Assembly: GCA_013399875.1 (NCBI GenBank) | Contig: VXAZ01006886.1 | Coordinates: 384,107 to 448,106, forward strand | DNA length: 64,000 nucleotides | DNA from: Gymnorhina tibicen | Taxonomy: Eukaryota; Chordata; Aves; Passeriformes; Artamidae | Direction of reading: 5' to 3' | Shown here: positions 11,751 to 24,900 of the stretch, one piece after another | How positions within the stretch are numbered: position 1 is the first letter of the stretch | Layout of the letters: each line of letters opens with the position of its first letter | Made by a program: the position numbers and the translations under genes | Notes under the pieces: model-generated | Database searches by the model: none | Seen by the model: the letters and a program-made list of their open reading frames with translations, nothing else | What the model was told of the DNA's origin: nothing

Positions 11751-14700
11751 CTTTTTTTCGTATGGCTTAAAGCTTAATTGTGAGAGCTGGGAAGATGCCA
11801 CAGTTTTGGTTTGCAGGGACTCAAACAGTGTCTTATGGGTTTCAAATCCCATCAGAAGTCATAGGAACCTTCCTGCTGCTGCTGACATGCCAAGCTGGAA
11901 AAGCTGCAAAAAATCTGGGGAGGACTGGGGGTTTGCCGAAAGTGAGTCCCACCTGGTTTTCATGCTGGAATAGGAGATGGACAAGAACCAAGTCCCTCAG
12001 TCTAAATGTCCCTCAGCTTTGGGCGGGTCTGGATCCTGATCAGCATCTGAACTTTTTGTGCCTTAGGCTTGTCTCTAATTGAATCCATGCAAAACCAGAC
12101 ATTTCACATGACTTTGATGCAAAACCATAAATAGGCCCATTTTTTATTCAAAACGAAGTCCAGGTTTGCTTAGAAAGATCACAAACCTCCTACTGAACCT
12201 TGATGGTCCCAGATTATAATGAAAATTGAAGTCTCCAATGCAATAATATTCCTGGAGGCAAAGATGCTTGATTTTTGTCTTTCTAGTTAAATGTGTCACT
12301 GTTCTGAGACAGGCAATGATGTCCCACTTGCTGCAAGTTGGACAGAAGATGGTCTAGACCTTTCCTTACACAGACCCTGGTTGTAATTAAGTTTCTTGGG
12401 TTAGATCCTGATCAAAAAAAACTTTAGTGGCACTTCTAGTGGTTTTATGTCCTATATAGAAGAGTATAGGAATAATTCCAAGTAATATGGGATTAAAAAT
12501 GCAAAACAAAGCATGGGAGCTTGGATAAGATTTTGTTTGGATTGAAACACTTTTTGCAAACTCTTTTTATGAGCAGTCAAATTGGAAAAAAACCCCTCTG
12601 GATATTTGAATTTGGCAAAACAATTTTTGAGTTGAAGGAGACTTTCAAAAAGTGCAAGGATTTTGGTAATACAAATTGTGGTACCTGAGCAGAACAGCGT
12701 GACTGTTATTTAATTTTAATGACAGATGCAGGCTCCTCTTTGAAGATCCCAATCTGAGCATTCACTCTGAAGTTATCCACTGCACATATTGGTTAATCCA
12801 TTTATATGTGATCATATATGTTAGAATTAAGGGAGTGTTCATCAGAACACAGCCTGGGTCAAAGTTTGTTTGTAAAATGTTGTTTGGCAACTGCCCTTGG
12901 TCTGTGATTTGGAAAGTCTGACTGGAGTGTCTGAATAGGTAATTGTCACTGAAAACATCAGAAATGTTTCCAGGCCATCTGTCACTCAGCCACTTGTTGT
13001 TATTTGTATTGCTATGGTAAACAGGAGCCCTGCTCACAGACTGCCACTGTGCTGGGAGCCGCATCAACACAGATCTTGGGACTTCTCTGTGAAAAGGACC
13101 TAATGATGAAAGCACATGAAGGTGCATAGACATTTAGACTTTTAAGTAGAAATGGAGGCTCTTGAACCCTGTGATGAGCAGTGGTCTCAGCTCACTGGTA
13201 GCCAAACTGCAACAGATGTTGGCAAGCTGTCGCAGCAGCAAAGCCCCTCTAGAATTCCTGTCTCATTTGACGTCTATTGAGACAACGAATGTACTAGGCT
13301 TCTGCTGTGAGCCCAAAGGCACAACATTTATATGCTACCAGGGACAGAGGTATTGGAGTTACTGATTACTTGGCCAACAGTAGAAGGAGGCAAAAAGTCC
13401 ACTACTCTCACCAGGTAGCCCTCTTGCATTTGTTTCTGTGGTTTGTGATCCCCTTGGGCAGTATTAAACCTGGAACCCTGGATCTCCCTGTCCTGCTTGT
13501 CTAACAATAAAAAGGAAGCCACTTAGAAAAGCTGCCAAGAGCTGGTTTCTCCATTGGTCTTGGTTTTCCTTTACGGACACAGGAGGCTGGCTGGCAGCGT
13601 GCAGCTTTTATTCTTTTCTGTCTCTCTGCTATTGTGCAGAGTTCACTCTGGCAGGCTCCCCCTGGACGCATCTGGGGCATCTGTCAGGCCCCTCTGTCAG
13701 GCTCTGTCCGGCTGGGTTGCAGGCCAAGTTTTGACTTCCTAATCTGTATTAACCACTTTGATGTGGCTCTCAGCAGGGTTTGACCTAAAGCAGACAGAGA
13801 ATTGCATCTCACAATCCATAGGGTATGAATTGAAGAAAAAAATTAGCATTTTAAAAATTTGCTGTCAAATAAAAAGAAAGAGCATGAGTTTTGCTGAAAT
13901 TCAGTTGGGTTTGAACGCTTGTCTTTTCTAAGCTTCCTAGAAAAGCCCAGCAAAATATGTGTTAATTGTTTGCATAGGCAGGGAAGGCGGGCTGTGTGTT
14001 AGTGGTTGCTGTTCTTCCAGTACTCATCATGGAGGTTTTTCTCTTTCAGACTGGGTTTACAAGATGAGATACTCAAACTCCCATTTTAGGACCTGTTATG
14101 TTTTCATATGGTGGCAGGAAAATGCCAAGCACTCTGGAGAGTCTTCTTTCAAGAAGCCTTCTTGTTTTTGAATATTCTATAATATTATGATGTTTCAGGA
14201 GAAATTAGAAACAAGGAGAACTACTTTTATTCCCACCCAAGAAAGCTCTCTCGTTGCATGTGTTGTGATAGAGCTATTAGGACTCTCTCTTGTGATGCTC
14301 CCGGGCACCCAGCAGTGCATGTGTGAATCTTTTCAGGCTGTGGTGCTCTAAGTTGTGTACAAGTAGAAGAAAAAAGGACTCTGTTGAGTGGTGCCAGAGA
14401 ACTGGAAGGAAAGATGAAACAGGAGCCAGCATTTTTATAGCTGACATAAAGCTTCTCCCAGATCTTCTCCTGCTTCCGCCTGAAATGTTGAGGACCTCTG
14501 GGGAAACAGAGAGAACCTTTAAATAGATGCTATCAATTAACCCTACAGCCTAACAATTTAAGATAGCTGATTTTACAAAGATGAAAGATTGTAGCTAAGA
14601 AACTAGGCATTTTAACTTTTCTGGATTCGTCTGTTTGCATTTTGGCAATTTTTCCCCCTAATTTTAAACACTGCAAATCTGATTTCGGACCACTTTCACT

Positions 14701-17189
14701 GTTATCTTTGAGAATTTGCCCTATTTCCGGAGGGTAAAACCATCAGTTTTAATGAAACCATTGATTTTTCAGTGTGTGGGAGATCATCTAAAAATGAGCT
14801 GCTCTTCATGCTCAAAAAAACCCCACAGGCAGTTTCATTGGGCTCCCTGTTTGGGTAAAAGGAACTAAATTTAAAACTCGGTGTCTTCTGAGTGTGGGCA
14901 TTCCCGATTCCTGAGGATGGGTGAGGGCTACATCTAGAGGCTGGATCCAAAGACCACTGACACAATGTGATTTGCATTTTATACTGAGAACGTAGAACTA
15001 GATTCTTCAGAGTCTGTTTCTTTGGGAATGGCAAGGAGCAAATGAGTCAGATTATGTGGGGCTTTATACCTTATATAGTACTTAAATACTCTCTGTTTAG
15101 ACAATCACATCACTTTAAGTCATTGGAATTCTGGGTGCTTATGTTGTAGGGACGCTGTGGGAGGGCGGAAAAAGGAAATGAGTGAAATTATGTTTTGTAA
15201 TGTTAGTGTCCAAGCAAAGCCTACAGGACTCATCAACAGGCATCCTGACACTTCTGCTGTATGTGTATGCTGAATAGTTAAGAGAAGCCAGTGTGTTTAT
15301 CTCACTAAATTTGGTGCAGAGTTGCTTTTTCAGTTTTTGGGGCTGCTAGTAATTCAGAGAGACAGTTATAAATTGGTTAATATATGTAAAGGTTTCTGAG
15401 CTGGTGATATTAAGTATGTGTATATTTAGTCAAATAATTTTTGACATCTCTACCATTAGGCATTCACGAGCAACCATCATTCCTGTAGGTTTTCAAGAAC
15501 ATTTATCAGCATCTGTCAACAAGTAGTAAATGAGAGCAAATGTATGGGAATTACATATGTCTGTAGTGTAGAGACTGGATCCAGAGTGACTCCCAGCTGG
15601 CACATTTTCCATGCTATAAAGGTGCTGTGGGGCTGGCTGCAGCCCAGCACAGCCCATCACTCCCTTTCATTGACTGCTCTGAGGTCAGCTGGTGTTTTTC
15701 TTTTTGGACTGAAAAATTGTGAGTTTTCTTGGGCAACTAAGCTCCCCAAGTTTCTTTGGAACAGACAGCAAGCTGTATACCTTGCTTTGTTATTAGCAAG
15801 CCAGGGTCCATGTCCTCAGACCGCTGTGCGTGTGCTTTGTTTTCTCATGTTTGTATAGTGTCTGTATTATGGCAGTGCTATGGTCAGGTGACATCTGTGA
15901 GCTCCAACAGCTTTTGTGAGGTTGGTGGGAGACGGTCCCCGGGACGTGTAATTAAAGGATGATGCCAGGAGCTCATGGGCATGAAAACCTCACAGGGTGA
16001 TGAACAAGGAACGTCTGCAGGTGACCAGCTCTTGGATGGACCCAAGGTAATTACTGTAACAGCATCACAGGCACTCTAATGAATGAAACAGCATTGTGTG
16101 CTTCAGGGAATGTTGAGCACAGAGTCCTGCACCCCCCATGCTGGCACCCAAGGCAAGAGCTGGAATGAGAAACCCCGCAGGAAGTAACACAAAGAGGTAC
16201 TGAGCACCCTGCTGCTATCCTGTTGTAGGGTCCTTTTATCCCAAACACTGGAACAACCATAAAGGCAGGGGCTGTCTTTGACCAGTGGGACTGGAGGGCT
16301 CAGTAACCAGTAGGACCAGGTTTCATGACAGAAGATGATGGATTTTGAGGTCAGCACCTCAATTCTTATGTAGTTGTGATGGAAGTGACCTAGAGTTACT
16401 AACAGCTTTGGCTGGAAAAGAAGTATTTGCCAGGAGTAGGTAGTGTCTTGGAAAACCAATCAGAGAAAAAATATTTGATGAAAAATATAAGCTGAAATCT
16501 GACTGAATTCTGAAAAGCGGAGGAAAAAAAATGAGTACTTTTAGTTTTCTCCTACAAAAGTCTCCTGCAAGGTTAAGTGATTTCTAGAGGAAACAGAATG
16601 TATTCAATGACAAAATCCAATATTCCGTTTAAGAAAAAAAAATGTCTGGAAATATTTTGGCCATTCCAAGTCCTGAAAGTGATAGAGATGGTCATAGAAC
16701 TCCGTGTACCTCTGTAGTGGGTAAAAGTGGCTTGAGGGGTGGTCTGGCTGCAGCTGTGCGTTTAAGAAGAGATGATAAACTTGATTTCCCACTGAGACTT
16801 TGAGGACTGTAATCATGACATGGAGATGAAGCTATCTACAACAACTTGCTCTGCCAGTGTTTGGAATCAAGAACGTTATTAATTCAGGTGCTAGAACTAG
16901 TTGAGACAAATATGAAGTTTATTAAAACATTCTCTTTTTTTTTTTTACTTTAGCCATCTGTACAGTTTCTGTTTTCTTCAAAAATATTTTAGCAATACTA
17001 CAAGGGGAATCAGTGAAGCAATGCATAGCTCTTGTTGAAAAATGCTTGTAAGCTTTTTCCATGTTGGTGTGCCCAGTAGTTTGATCAGCTCATGTAACTT
17101 TAGGAGTTCTGTTTGCATGGTGTTGCAAAGAATTAAGGCAAATATAATTTATAGATTTTTTTTTCTTCTGAAAAATCCACACTGCCTTG

Positions 17190-17400
17190 CACAATTGAGA
17201 GACTGCTGACAACTCAATTATTTGCAGTGCTTTAACTCACTAATACAGTCTCATTATTTATCCAGAGACTCCTTCATTTGCTTTATTTAATTTATCAGCT
17301 GACAAATTCCGTCTCCCAGGATACTCAATGTTTTCAGTCTTAATTGGTTACCAATCAGCTCTTCCATCAGCTGATACTGGCTTGAAGACATGATGCCAAT
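17190..17400. promoter_or_regulatory. Candidate E-box/CCAAT regulatory element
   Basis: Two CAGCTG E-boxes (17296-17301 and 17368-17373) flank a symmetric site, ATTGGT-T-ACCAAT, at 17343-17355, which contains CCAAT boxes in opposite orientations. The second E-box sits in a perfect 10-bp palindrome, ATCAGCTGAT (17366-17375). CAGCTG is a preferred site of myogenic and neurogenic bHLH factors. The regulatory role is inferred. Confidence 0.3.
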
Positions 17401-17689
17401 CCTTTCTTAATATGTTCTGGGATTTCTGCAAGAGAGATCTAGCTTTCCTCTTAAGTCTCCCTGTCTTATATTAAAATACCACCTAAAATATCAAATTCCT
17501 AAAGTTTCTTGGGAGAAAACCTAATTTGGATTTGTGTATTTAGTTTCCTTCACCTTTTTTTAAATTTAGGAGACAAAGTTCTTCTCTAATCCTCTGGAAG
17601 GTTTTCCTTGAAATATCTTAGTGTTTGTAAGTGAAAAGGCAAGATGTTGCAATACTTAAATACAGTACTCGTGTTCTCAGCGTTACCAG

Positions 17690-17960
17690 GGATGCTCCCT
17701 GTGGGAAGGGCTGGAAAAATCCCCAGACGTGGGCACTCGTGAGCTCCCGGTGAAAAACAAAGAGCTGTGCTTTCGCCTCCTCTTCCCGCTTTTGCAGAGC
17801 TGCTCGGGGCGGCCGAGCTGCGCTCGGAGGGCCGGCCCGGGTGTGCGCTCTGTGCCCGGGTTAGCGCAGGGCCGGCTCCCTCTCGCTGGGCTCTCTCTGC
17901 CTGCATCTGCTGCGAAAGGTGGGAGAGACTGAGCAAGGGTCAAAGCTTGCCTGGATCCAG
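17690..17960. other. CpG-rich patch in PAX3 intron 4
   Basis: A compact CpG-dense, GC-rich patch centred on about 17800-17890 sits inside AT-rich intron. It contains overlapping open frames on both strands, which is expected at this composition, and none resembles a known protein. It could be an intragenic CpG island, an alternative promoter or a composition outlier. No TATA box or initiator was identified. Confidence 0.4.
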
Positions 17961-18193
17961 CTTTGCTCGTATACCAGTAGAAACAGCAGAGTAGTCTTTT
18001 GAAGCCAGTGAATGGAAACTCTACACAGTCAGCGAGGCAGTCTTGGTTTCGTGGGGAAAACTGTAGCAATTTAATTTTTATTTAGTCATTAAACCTGAGC
18101 TAACCCTTATATGAACACCAACTTCTGAAACCACAGGGAAACCTTCCACAGGCTACATGACTTTTACTAAATCACTTTTTTTTTTTTTTTTTT

Positions 18194-18211
18194 NNNNNNN
18201 NNNNNNNNNNN
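18194..18211. other. Assembly gap (18 N) within a poly-T tract
   Basis: Eighteen N bases are bounded by T homopolymers on both sides (18175-18193 and 18218-18241). This is probably a sequencing or assembly failure at a long poly-T or poly-A tract, so true length is unknown. The lysine-rich antisense frame crossing it is an artefact. Confidence 0.98.
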
Positions 18212-18403
18212 AAGTTCTTTTTTTTTTTTTTTTTTTTTTTTGATAATGCAGCTGTTCAGGTAAATCTGGCTGAGGAGATTGGTTTCCCTTTTTGCCCTCC
18301 GTTGGGCATGCTCCCTGGATTATACACATGCATGTGTGTGTACTCCCCGGACCACAGGATGCAAGTGCTAACTGCAGTTCCTTTATATTTAGTTTCCAAT
18401 GTA

Positions 18404-18457
18404 AAATAATAATAATAATGATAATAATTATAATAATGATAATAATAATAATAGTAA
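18404..18457. repeat. Imperfect AAT-type trinucleotide microsatellite
   Basis: About 54 bp of AAT-type repeats are interrupted by single-base changes (ATG, ATT and AGT variants). It lies about 160 bp after the poly-T assembly gap. The interruptions suggest an old, partly stabilised array. Confidence 0.9.
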
Positions 18458-18879
18458 TCCTCCAGTGCAAATTTACAGCAGTGAAAGTTAGGATCAGACC
18501 CACATGCGAAGCTGTTAAGTACTTTAGCATTACTTGTATCGACAAAGCAAATCTCTTTTTGGCAAAGGAGGTGGGGGAATAAGAAGAGATTTTTGTAGTT
18601 GTATTTGCAGTTTCCTTTTCCCTTCCTTTCACTCTAGAAATTCTTTATCCTTTCATGCACAGTTGAGAATTAGCCATTTATTCTTAGTGCTGGCGATGCA
18701 GTCTTTGATATTTAAAATGGAATGTGTTCCTTTTTGATGCTCTGTGGTTTTGAATGAAGTACATGCTAGCAGATTAATGGTGCAGAACAGTTAGACACTG
18801 GGCATTTTTTTTCTTTTCCATATTATTTCATCATTCAAAAAAAAAAAGAAATACATTTTTTAAAAAGAAGACTCTGTGA

Positions 18880-19470
18880 ATTGTCTATTGTTTGTGCAGT
18901 GAAATTGTTTTCACAGTGTTGTCATTCTCTTCTAAGTTGAAATCATTGAATAGCTATGAGCTGTCACATTTTTTGTCACTTATAACTGCATCAAGCTGTG
19001 CTGACAAAATGTCCCTGCATAACTGTTAATATGCATTGTCATTTTAAGCATGAAACAGTTTAGCTAATGATTTATCTCTTATAATGCAGCACTTGGGGCA
19101 GCTGTATGATTTGTCTCTTTAGCAAGTCAAGTAATTTCTTTAACAAAATGTTAAGCACAGATGGGCCATAGGCTGTCAGTTAACCATTATTGTGCATGCA
19201 TCTGCTTGCCTTCAATGCACTGTTTTATGTATTCAGCCACTTACTTAGGCACAGTTCTCTGAAAAGCGGAACCTACTCTGATTGGCAAATAAAATGTTCA
19301 TTTGTCTCTTCTTCCTATTGTTTTGTTTTGGTAACACATGTCAGCAGCTCAATTACCCAGTTCATTAACAGCTCCCAGTGGACATGATGGCCAACCCATG
19401 ATAAGGAGGGTGATTGTGGCACATATGGTCAATAATAGCCTGTCTCTTGGTAATTGTAAATAAAAGTCAC
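18880..19470. promoter_or_regulatory. Candidate long conserved non-coding element with SOX/POU-like sites
   Basis: About 590 bp lack recognisable repeats and have an even AT-rich composition with intact-looking motif clusters. Two sites juxtapose a POU-type ATGCAT half with a SOX-type ATTGT core: ATGCATTGTC at 19031-19040 and ATTGTGCATGCAT at about 19189-19201. CAATTA and ATTAAC homeodomain cores lie near 19348-19370. This is the block in intron 4 that most resembles a deeply conserved developmental enhancer, but that judgement is by eye only. Confidence 0.35.
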
Positions 19471-21680
19471 TGTTGGCCATTTCCTTTTACTGCAGCTACT
19501 GTTTTCCTTTTCACTTTGTCGTACAAAGCACACTTCTCTATGTGAATCAGCCCAAACAAAATAAAAATACCATCCATTTCTCTCAAGAAGATCACTTTTA
19601 TCACTGCTGTGGTGGTTGTTTCCTTTCTGTGCTGACTTTCCAGCTTAGAGCTCACAGGATATGGGCTTGCTCTTTTCCAATTTCAGCAATGAACTGATTG
19701 CACTTATTAATGAGTTTACTGAAATAGCAACATATTTTCTCAACATTTCTCTCATTCTCTCACTGCAAATTTTTTTAAAGTGCCTGTGGAGTTAAAAAAA
19801 GCCATTTACAATTTTTTTTTTGTAAGTATGCCCTTTACAAATAGCAGTGGTTTTCAAAGGAGTAATTGAAGTGTGACTTAATCCTTGTTAGATGAGCGAT
19901 ATTCCTGTCTGGAACAGAGGCTTTCTTTTTGGTTTCGTTTCTCCTTCTTTGATATATCATAGTCAAAATGCCAGTAGAACTGGTTAAAAGCAATTCTACC
20001 ACTTGTGGGTATATCACGTTGTACTAGGTACTGTGCTATTTCTAGTAAGGTTGTGAATTTCTTTGTATATTTGATGATCCTAAATTTTCACTTTTAATAG
20101 GAAAAGAGAAGCATGTAACAGCATTAGTGTGTTTTGTCATAACCCATCTGAGCAATCTTTTGTGGCTGCTTGTTTCATTCTTTGTTTCTTGAAATTTGCT
20201 TTTGCTTTTCCTCTCAAAGCAAAGGAGTCCAGTTGATAACAAGTTTTGGGCTGTGACTTAATAGGGTAAAACTTGGGTGTCCAAATCTCCCTTCTGTCCT
20301 CTTATCCCACAGATGTTGAAGCACAGAAAATGAACATTGAATTGGGTAAAATTGCAGCTCTGAGTCTCAGTAACCTTGCTCAAAAGTGCTCTGGTGGGAG
20401 CACCAGAACCTAAAATTTAGGGGTGCTCTTCTGTTTCTTGAAGCATGCTTTATCTTAGATAAACACGGCATTCAGTTGTGATGTCTGAAGAGCTCACAGG
20501 TGGCTGCGGGGTGACTCGGGACCCCTGAGCTTGTCCCCTGCTGCCTGCCATATTCATAACTAATCTGTAGTCTCCTCCCCGGGCTGCAGGCACTTGGGGA
20601 GTTGTTGAGTGTCAGAGTTTATTTGTCCTGGTTTGATTAGCACAGACCTGGCAGGGCGTATTTTCTTTTTAATGGCTCCTTGCTGTGACAGCGAGGTTTT
20701 GGGAGGAGGAGGAGGAGAGGGGGAGCTTGGCGTCATGTTTCCCCAGGCAAACACAGGAAAATGAAGGGCTGATGTGCTGGGAGGGAGAGAGCTGCTCTAG
20801 AGTCTTCATTATATTTTGTATGGATATAAGAGCCTGCCCCTAAAGAGGACTGCTGAGAAGGAAGGGGGGGGGGGCTGTTAGCACGAAATAAGGATGTTGT
20901 TCTGTCTTCCTGTGGACTTTATTTTGAGGAAGAAAAGGATGCTTGGTGTGTTCCTATCCTGTCGACTGTTAAAAGCCAGCTGCTGAAAGCCTACCCCAAC
21001 ACAAACAAGGATCCAGGCAGGAATGCCCTGCTGGCCACCTACTGCTGCTCCCGGCCGTCGCAGGGAGCCAGCACCAGAGGTGTGTTTGGGGAGCGCCTCG
21101 GGTGCCTCTGACACCCCCATCCTGGGGCAGTTCTGCTGCTCTCCCTCCCTTTCCTCCTTAATTCCCCCGCAGTGTGACTGGGAGGGCTGTGTTTGAGCCC
21201 CCTGCTTCTGATGGGGAGAGGCAGTGCTGGAGGGACGCCTCCAGGTGCGGAGGTTTGGGGAGGGGGAGCTGGATTAACCCCTGCTGTGCATCCCCTTCAC
21301 CCGGGCTGCCCTCCCCAGCCCCCCGGCCCGCCGCCCCCGCCTCCACGGCAGCCGCCTTTGTGCCTCCCGCATCCTGCCCGGCAGGTGTCACAGCCCTGAA
21401 TGCGGGCAAAGGCCCCGCTGATGGATACCACAGATGGAGCGTGGAAATCGGCCCAATAGGCCTCAGCCACAGGCCATTTCTTAGGACCCAACAAAAGCCT
21501 CCAAATAAGTCAACAAAAATCCCAAAGATCACAAAGAAAAAGTGTCATTTGTCATTTGCTGTGGGTTTGTGTGGGGGTGGTGGCCCCGCTGCACTCCCCT
21601 CGCCTGCACCCGAGCAAACACGAGGAGGTCACTCGCCTCGCCTCGGCCTGGATGGCTGCGGGGATCAGACGGGTGCCGGC

Positions 21681-21925
21681 AGCCACCGCCGCCCCGGGGA
21701 GCCCCGGGGCCGGCAGAACGAACACCCCGGGGAGCCCTACAGCCCACAGGATGCACATCCCAGTGAGCCCCACAGCCAGGAGAACAAACACCTTGGTGAG
21801 CCCTAGAGCTGGGGCTACCCTGTGTGCCCCAGGGCTGGCAGAATGAGCACCCCAGTGAGCCCCACAGTACACAGAATGGACTCCCCAGTGAGCACCAGGG
21901 CCAGCAGAATGAGCCCCAGAGCTGG
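21681..21925. repeat. 33-bp GC-rich minisatellite
   Basis: A degenerate tandem repeat has the anchor AGAAC/AGAAT-(G/A)(A/G)-CACC near the start of each unit and GTGAGCCC in the middle. Anchors fall at 21715, 21748, 21781, 21840, 21873 and 21906, giving spacings of 33, 33, 59, 33 and 33 nt. One interval therefore has about 7 nt deleted from two units. Because 33 is divisible by 3, all six frames repeat every 11 codons. This explains the long but meaningless open frames here, including one of 210 codons on the + strand. Confidence 0.85.
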
Positions 21926-24900
21926 GGTGGTGCAAGGGGGAAGACCCTGTGAAATAAATCTTGCTTAAATAAATATGCGTGGAGGGTAGCTAGCTAATAA
22001 ACAGCTACCAGAACCCTCCCTGACCTTTGCTATTTTTAATGTTTTTTTATTGGCTTTGTTTTAGCAAGATCCATGGCTAGACGATTCATTCTGGCTGTTA
22101 CACTAGGAGGAAGAGGCTGTGTAATATTTTAATAAAAAATGTCACAGTGCGTGAAGAGCTGCCAGAGAAATTGTGCTTCCCCAGGTTGCAGGATGATAAC
22201 CTCTCCCTGATAACCTCTCTGCCTGCCTCTGTCAGGTGCACTGTGTTGCAGCCCTAATGGCATGGGCTTAAATGGTTGTCATGTTATTGTTATTTAATTA
22301 TTCAAATGAAATGTCTTGCTGAGAGGAAGAACAGCCCACAGAATGACCTCTTGTGTGTCATTTTGTTGTTCAGTTTTTGCCCCGATGTGTCTATTTACAG
22401 TGTTTGGAAAAGGGACGGTTGCAGAACTCCAGGTGACCAAAGGCCTGTGACATTGGGCAGTGGGGTTTTGCATTTGTGGTGATAATCGGCATGCAGCATT
22501 TCCTTAGACCACCAGATAGGTCATGAGCATTTAAGGGACAAATAATTTCTCTTTAATTCTGTAATTCCTTTTTTAATTATTCTTTGTGACTCAGCAACTG
22601 GTAGTGCTGTTGGCTGCCTCTCCCATTTTGAGCTGTATAGTAAGCGGGGTTCCGGTGATCCCAAGGAGTCCGGGTCAGGGAATCTCCCAGGGCACTGAGT
22701 CTCCTTTGTCTATTTATAACTTGAGAGGTTGGAAAATTAGCATCATTAGGACACATGTAAAGGGTAGTGATATGCATGTTTTGTGTCTGTGGAGATGGTG
22801 GATGTAGAAATAACTCGGCTAAAATCTCACCAGCTTTGCCTGTGCTGAATAATATCTTTATATATCATGGAAGTCAGTAAACCTGTTAGTGAGATACTGC
22901 TTAGAGAGAGGAAAATGTGCTGTGACTATTGAACATATATAAAATAAATATTGCTTGTCTGAAGGCTGAGGTGTATCCCATTTATGTGCTTAGCCAGTAC
23001 TCTGATTGGCTTCTCACCTATACAAAAGTCTAATAATGGTATTTTAATAGGAAAAAATAAGAATAAAAGCTTCCTTGAGGATAGTCATATTTAAGAATAC
23101 TTTGTAAGAAATAAAAACAGTACAGTTTGTAGTACAGACATGTAACTATCCTTTGAGATTACATTTGTCTGACTTTAACATCACAGGGCAAATAAGACGA
23201 AAGAAGCCAATGTTTTCAATAAAGCTGCACATAGCAGCCAGGCCTGGCAAAAAGTAATGCCAATGAAATCAGATAGATATGAAAGTCATTCATTTGATAT
23301 ATGTTTTTTTCCCTACTTTAATTTTATTACTTTCTCTTTAAATTCTTGCACTTGATTACACATATTGTTCCGGACTCTTAGATACTATGGGGGTTTTTAT
23401 TAATCTGTTTGCTTTGTGCCTTTCATATACTGCTTAATGAAATATGAAGTGAAAATGAAATGAAGTCAGGGTTTCAGTTCTGCATTCTCTTGCAGAAAGG
23501 AATGAGAGCATAGGGAAACATCCCAAGATTTTGCTAATTCTTTATAAAACATTTTTGAAAAGATAATGATATGTCTCCTTATACTTCCCACTCAGCTGGT
23601 GAGGGAGTTCACTTGATAAATTTAGCAATAAATATCCCCTTTAAATTACACAGTTTTAGCTGGCATTTTATAGGCAGATATGTAGATGTTTGAAGAAGTT
23701 CTACACATACATGTGGAGTCTGAAAGAGTATTGAAAGAGTTCCTGACACCTTGGGATTTGACTTCCTTTTCTTTTAAACTCATTGTACACAATCAAGGGT
23801 AGCTTTTGTCAGAGAAGTTGTCTCCAAAAGGGACATTTCTGAGCTCTGTTTCAGATCTCACCACACCAGGTAAGGGCAGAGTGCAGTGGTAGCCAAAGAG
23901 ACCCTGGTAGTGTGGCTGGTATGCTCTCCTCCACCAGCCTAGCTGGGCAGTAAGAGCTGTTCTGCTTAAGGTGGGTGATTTGTATCTGAGAGTGACATCG
24001 GGGAACTATATTTAAAATACCCTGTTTCTTTTTGTTCTTGAATGACAGCATGGAGCTGTCCTGGAGGGTTGTAACTTGGCAGTTGCTGAGGAAGGCAGGT
24101 GTCACCTGGGACTCCAGCTGAGAAGATTTGGGATTTGTCACTAATTCAGACAATGTGTGGTGTTAATTTTGGGATACTCTAGATTGCCTCTTTAATAAGG
24201 ACTGAACTTGAACTGTTTAGGATAGGATGTTTGTGCTGATTCTCCTTTGTTCTAGAGAACAATATTCTCAAGAATGAGAACCTCTTACTCCAGTCTTACT
24301 TGGGACAAACCTTCACTGCAATTAAGAGACTCTGGGAGTTGATGTTTGTTCAGTATATTGATGCTGATCCATAGGAGTTTCTCCTTACGTCTGTGTATGC
24401 TGGGTCCAAGATATTGATGCTCTCTGGAAAATGAAGACACCTTTCACAAGAGAGCCACTGGTCTAACAGTAATTGTTCTTTTTTTTTGGTGTGCAGAAAT
24501 TAATAAACTTTTCAGTTGAATTGTCTGAAAAAGCACTTTGTGTTTCTCATGCTCTAAGTAAACAGATTATTTACAGGTGTATTTATTAGCTCAAACAGCT
24601 TGAGTGAAATTGGAAATGTAAGATAGATAGATATGAACGTGGTGGGGGGTTTTAGCTGGAGCTTGAGAAACAGTTTGCTTCCAAGTACATTACATTAAAA
24701 GGATTATATTAAATCAATGTCTATATCAATAATTTCTTTGGCATTGTTGAAGTAATAGCAGCAATGCTTGTATTTCCATTGAAAAAGCAGTTTCAGCATC
24801 GCTGGGGAGTGTCTGCCCTCTTTAGGTGGTTTCCCTTGAAGACTCAGGCAAGAAGGAATGCTGGTTGCCTGGACTGCAGCTGATGCAAATGAAGACTGGC

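Noticed and set aside
18153..18632. A 159-codon - strand frame with poly-Lys and poly-Ile
   Set aside because: Translation of poly-T, an assembly gap and an AAT microsatellite.
21174..21806. A 210-codon + strand frame
   Set aside because: It runs through a GC-rich patch into the 33-bp minisatellite, where all frames stay open.
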